From: JBFHNV01 sp965365655
Lineage (GTDB): Bacteria > Pseudomonadota > Gammaproteobacteria > HK1
Reading direction: 5' to 3'
Length of the DNA stretch: 12,249 nucleotides
Assembly (NCBI GenBank): GCA_965365655.1
Contig: CBDUCN010000140.1
Coordinates: forward strand, 1-12,249
A model generated the notes under the pieces. That model searched no databases. It had not been told where the DNA came from and worked only from the letters and a program-made list of their open reading frames with translations. A program made the translations under genes and the position numbers. This document shows, in pieces, positions 6,868 to 12,249 of the stretch. Numbering within the stretch: the first letter of the stretch is position 1; every line of letters starts with the position of its first letter.

Positions 6868-7695
6868 ATGTTCCACGAGGTGCGCGGCGACGGCACGGCG
6901 GCGCGCGCGCCGCTGCTGGTCTTCGTGCACGGCTTCTCGTGCGACCACACGGACTGGGAGGCGCAGGTCTCGCACTTCGAGGGCCGCCACCGCTGCGTCA
7001 GCGTGGACCTCCCGGGTCACGGGCGCACGCCCGCCGGCGGGCGGCCGGTCGGCATCGAGCGCTTCGTCGACGAGGTGGTGGCGCTGGTGGAGCCGATGAC
7101 CCGGCACGCGCCCGCCGTGCTGCTCGGTCACAGCATGGGCTGCCGGGTCGCGATCGCCGCGGCCGGCCGCCTCGGCGGGCGTGCCGCCGGGGTCGTGCCG
7201 ATCGACGGCAGCTGCTTCGCCGACGGCGACCCCGAGGCCGCGCGCGCCGCGATGGCGGCGAAGGTCGCGGACGCGGGCTTCCACGCGGTCGCGCAGGGCA
7301 TGTTCGCGCAGATGTTCACCGCCGACAGCCCGAAGGACTTCGCGGACGCGGTGATGCGCCGCGCGCTCGCGATGGACCCGGCCGACGGCGGCGCGCTGCT
7401 GGCCGACATGGTGGCCTGGGACGCGGCGCACTCGGCGGCGATGCTGGACGCGGTGCGGGTGCCGCTGATGGCGATCCAGTCGACGGCGGTGGACGCCCGG
7501 CGCCGGCGCACCGTCCTCGCGCCCGGCGAAGGCAGCCCGTGGACCGACGCCGTCGCGGCGCGCGTGCCCGGCGCGCGCATCGAGCTGATCCCGGGGGTCG
7601 GGCACTTCACGATGAACGAGGCGCCGCAGCGCGTGAACGCGCTGGTCGAGGACTTCCTCGCGAGCCTCGACGCGCGCGCCGCGAATGTCCGCTGA
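6868..7695 (+). CDS. Alpha/beta hydrolase of unknown substrate
   Basis: A 275-residue alpha/beta-hydrolase-fold enzyme without signal peptide. Seen: FVHGFSCDHTDW at 19-30 (oxyanion-hole HG), SVDLPGHGRT at 45-54, nucleophile elbow GHSMGC with Ser89, and catalytic His246 in GVGHFTMNEAP. The acid is probably Asp209 after the strand VPLMAIQ. The fold is clear but the substrate is not. The family includes esterases, lactonases and C-C bond hydrolases. ATG 6868 leaves five bases after the ilvD stop. An in-frame GTG at 6859 would instead overlap that stop as GTGA and add three residues, and the sequence does not decide between them. The 3' end overlaps the next gene by 11 bp. Cotranscription with ilvD is very likely, but no link to branched-chain amino acid synthesis is known to me. 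Confidence 0.85.
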   Translation: MFHEVRGDGTAARAPLLVFVHGFSCDHTDWEAQVSHFEGRHRCVSVDLPGHGRTPAGGRPVGIERFVDEVVALVEPMTRHAPAVLLGHSMGCRVAIAAAGRLGGRAAGVVPIDGSCFADGDPEAARAAMAAKVADAGFHAVAQGMFAQMFTADSPKDFADAVMRRALAMDPADGGALLADMVAWDAAHSAAMLDAVRVPLMAIQSTAVDARRRRTVLAPGEGSPWTDAVAARVPGARIELIPGVGHFTMNEAPQRVNALVEDFLASLDARAANVR

Positions 7696-8047
7696 CAGCG
7701 CGCTCAGCCGGGACGAGCGCGATGACCTCGCGCGCCACCTGCGCGACGCGCTGGCGGCGCTGGAAGGCGAGATCGCGGCGCTGGAGGAGCGCACCCGCCC
7801 GGTGTCGCCGGACAACGCGATCGGACGCCTCAGCAGGCTGGAGGCGATGAGCGAGAAGAGCGTGGGCGAGGCGTCGCTGCGCTCGGCGCGCACGCGTGTG
7901 CAGGGGATCCGGCGCGCGCTCGCCCGGGTCGGTGAGGACGACTTCGGGCTGTGCGACGAGTGCGCGGAGCCCATTCCGCTCGCGCGCCTGAAGTCGATGC
8001 CCGGCACCCGGACGTGCGTGCGCTGCGCCGAGCAGGCGGGCGGCTGA
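7685..8047 (+). CDS. Short TraR/DksA-type zinc-finger protein
   Basis: A 120-residue protein. A helical region (about 8-85) with an expected coiled-coil hairpin is followed by a C4 zinc finger with Cys90, Cys93, Cys111 and Cys114 in the CDEC...CVRC pattern typical of the DksA/TraR family. The finger also has the usual EPIPLARLKSMPG segment. Members act at the secondary channel of RNA polymerase, in E. coli together with ppGpp. It is shorter than DksA (151). At the putative hairpin tip it has PDNAIGRLSRLEAM, the GRLSRxxA version found in many uncharacterised relatives, not the DxxDxA of DksA itself. Its role in transcription is therefore inferred from family only. ATG 7685 overlaps the end of the hydrolase gene by 11 bp, and its 3' end overlaps the next gene, so it is embedded in the ilvD operon. 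Confidence 0.88.
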   Translation: MSADSALSRDERDDLARHLRDALAALEGEIAALEERTRPVSPDNAIGRLSRLEAMSEKSVGEASLRSARTRVQGIRRALARVGEDDFGLCDECAEPIPLARLKSMPGTRTCVRCAEQAGG

Positions 8048-8823
8048 CGCCGGCCGCACGCGCCGCCGCCGCGACGCTGCTGCTGGCGCTGGCGGCGCCG
8101 GCGACGCCCGCCGGAGAAGCGGCCGCGCGCGCGCCGGAGCTCGCCTGGCGGGTGGCCGCCGTGCACCCGCACGATCCGGACGCGTTCACCCAGGGCCTGC
8201 TGCTGCACGGTGGCCTGCTCTACGAGAGCACCGGCCTGCGGGGGCGGTCGTCGGTGCGCGCCGTGGATCCGGCGAGCGGGCGCGTGCTGCGCGAGCGCCG
8301 GCTCTCGCCGGCGCACTTCGGCGAGGGGCTGGCACGCGTGGGCGAGCGCCTGTACCAGCTGACCTGGCAGGCCGGCGAGGGCTTCGTCTGGTCCCTGCCC
8401 GACCTCGAGCGGGTCGGCGGCTTCCGCTACCCGGGCGAGGGCTGGGGCCTCGCGTCGGACGGCGAGCGGCTGTGGATGAGCGACGGCAGCGATCGCCTGC
8501 GCGTGATGGACCCGCGGGACCTGCGCGAGCGCCGGCGGGTCGCGGTGCACGACGCGGGCGCGCCGGTGACGCGTCTGAACGAGCTGGAGTTCGCCGGCGG
8601 GGCGCTGTTCGCGAACGTCTGGCGCACCGATCGCATCGCGCGCATCGATCCGGACAGCGGACGCGTCACCGGCTGGCTGGACCTCACGGGCCTGCTCGGG
8701 CCGCTGGCCGGGCCGCGGGTGGACGTGCTCAACGGCATCGCGTTCGATCCGCGCACGCGCCGGCTGTGGGTGACGGGCAAGCTGTGGCCGCGCATCTTCG
8801 AGCTCGAGGTGGACGGGCTGTAG
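8014..8823 (+). CDS. Glutaminyl-peptide cyclotransferase, beta-propeller type, exported
   Basis: Converts N-terminal glutamine of peptides or proteins to pyroglutamate with loss of ammonia. It belongs to the plant/bacterial beta-propeller glutamine cyclotransferase family (Pfam Glu_cyclase_2), unrelated to the zinc-dependent animal enzyme. With GTG 8014 the product has 269 residues: an Arg-rich start, a hydrophobic stretch (AAAATLLLALAAPA) and a likely signal-peptidase site near ATPA-GEAAA, then about 225 residues of propeller. Family blocks seen: DPDAFTQGLL, LYESTGLRGRSS, HFGEGLA, LYQLTWQ, GEGWGLASDG, LNELEF, ALFANVWRTD, VLNGIAFD and WVTGKLWPRIFEL. The start is uncertain. GTG 8014 overlaps the DksA-like gene by 34 bp without a clear ribosome site, whereas CTG 8044 overlaps its stop as CTGA and directly precedes the signal sequence. 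Periplasmic location is inferred. Last gene of the ilvD operon, followed by a strong hairpin. Confidence 0.88.
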   Translation: MRALRRAGGRLTPAARAAAATLLLALAAPATPAGEAAARAPELAWRVAAVHPHDPDAFTQGLLLHGGLLYESTGLRGRSSVRAVDPASGRVLRERRLSPAHFGEGLARVGERLYQLTWQAGEGFVWSLPDLERVGGFRYPGEGWGLASDGERLWMSDGSDRLRVMDPRDLRERRRVAVHDAGAPVTRLNELEFAGGALFANVWRTDRIARIDPDSGRVTGWLDLTGLLGPLAGPRVDVLNGIAFDPRTRRLWVTGKLWPRIFELEVDGL

Positions 8824-8828
8824 TCGAC

Positions 8829-8859
8829 GCCGGGATTCGTCCGGCTGACGAATCCCGGC
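8829..8859 (+). terminator. Perfect hairpin after the ilvD operon
   Basis: Arms of 13 bp (8829-8841 and 8847-8859) are exact reverse complements around a 5-base loop, beginning 5 bases after the cyclotransferase stop. Position and stability suit a transcription terminator, though only CUUGCC follows, not a U tract. Just before it the stop codon forms GTAG (8820-8823), the tetranucleotide that opens some REP elements, so a repeated extragenic palindrome is an alternative reading. Confidence 0.55.
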
Positions 8860-8888
8860 TTGCCGCAGACGCGGTCTCCGGCTTGCTC

Positions 8889-8921
8889 CATGAAACCAGG
8901 CACTTGCGTGCTCGTTTCATG
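8889..8921. repeat. Second extragenic hairpin
   Basis: Outer arms CATGAAAC (8889-8896) and GTTTCATG (8914-8921) are perfect complements. Inside them GCAC (8900-8903) pairs with GTGC (8908-8911) around TTGC, leaving small internal bulges. It is AT-richer than the surroundings. The 9-mer CCGGCTTGC occurs both at the end of the preceding hairpin (8855-8863) and just before this one (8878-8886), suggesting the two hairpins form one composite element. Confidence 0.55.
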
Positions 8922-8977
8922 CCGGGACGTCCGTATGCCGGAGCGAGACCGTCGAGGCGTCGCGTGTTTCTGCAGCC

Positions 8978-9007
8978 TGGCGCCGCGGCACCGCGAGGCC
9001 GGCGCCA
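8978..9007. repeat. Short inverted repeat before the transglutaminase gene
   Basis: TGGCGCCG (8978-8985) and CGGCGCCA (9000-9007) are 8-bp complementary arms with a 14-base spacer. It lies 58 bases before the TTG start. A TAAGAT at 9030-9035 downstream of it resembles a -10 box (four of six) but has no good -35, so I do not call a promoter. The element could be an operator or chance in GC-rich DNA. Confidence 0.25.
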
Positions 9008-9052
9008 CCGTGAGCCGTGCGGCCGACAGTAAGATGGGTCGGCATTCGCCCC

Positions 9053-9056
9053 GGAG
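9053..9056 (+). promoter_or_regulatory. Ribosome binding site supporting a TTG start
   Basis: GGAG at 9053-9056 lies eight bases before TTG 9065. No ATG or GTG in the right frame occurs near this point, and the residues after the TTG (TIRVAINHRTEYRFDR) match the conserved beginning of the transglutaminase family. The site therefore fixes the start. Confidence 0.7.
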
Positions 9057-9064
9057 CCCGCCTC

Positions 9065-12249
<3,185 letters not shown>

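Noticed and set aside
5461..7695. Apparent 744-codon frame running through ilvD into the hydrolase
   Set aside because: The portion before about 6859 is the +2 shadow of ilvD (Arg/His-rich, no motifs). Only the last 275 codons are a real protein.
6490..8550. Long minus-strand open frame across ilvD end, hydrolase and DksA-like genes
   Set aside because: Low-complexity translation without motifs; all four sense-strand genes here have convincing family signatures.

Overview
This is about 12.2 kb of very GC-rich, densely coding bacterial chromosome. It carries three transcription units and no tRNA, rRNA, CRISPR or insertion sequence that I can see. A bifunctional kinase-fold plus GNAT ArgA, a spuA-spuB-spuC-like polyamine operon and a DksA-like protein together suggest a high-GC gammaproteobacterium. 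I cannot place it more finely.

Left block, minus strand (about 4995 down to 80). A class-I glutamine amidotransferase (PuuD/SpuA type), a glutamine-synthetase-like gamma-glutamylpolyamine synthetase (PuuA/SpuB type) and a class-III aminotransferase (SpuC) overlap one another as a translationally coupled operon. This is the gene order of the Pseudomonas spuABC polyamine-utilisation genes. argA (N-acetylglutamate synthase) follows 95 bp downstream on the same strand, probably with its own promoter. Its stop codon lies inside a 12-bp tandem repeat that reproduces the stop in frame.

Divergent intergenic region (4996-5176). It carries a perfect 15-bp-arm inverted repeat between the two start regions.

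Middle block, plus strand (5177-8823). The order is ilvD (dihydroxy-acid dehydratase), an alpha/beta hydrolase, a short TraR/DksA-type zinc protein and an exported glutaminyl-peptide cyclotransferase. All are abutting or overlapping, so this looks like one operon. It ends at a strong hairpin.

Right block, plus strand (9065 to the edge). After a 241-bp spacer with several hairpins comes a very long gene, cut by the window edge at 1061 codons. It encodes an N-terminal transglutaminase fused to a DUF2126 putative amidoligase. It begins at TTG behind a good ribosome binding site. Such proteins are usually encoded with circularly permuted ATP-grasp, alpha-E and further transglutaminase genes, and sometimes with the proteasome-like protease Anbu. 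This makes the right edge the most likely doorway to a poorly understood peptide-ligation system.

A theme runs through the window: several genes form or break amide bonds of glutamine or glutamate (PuuA-like ligase, PuuD-like hydrolase, glutaminyl cyclase, transglutaminase/amidoligase). Whether this is more than coincidence cannot be decided from the sequence.
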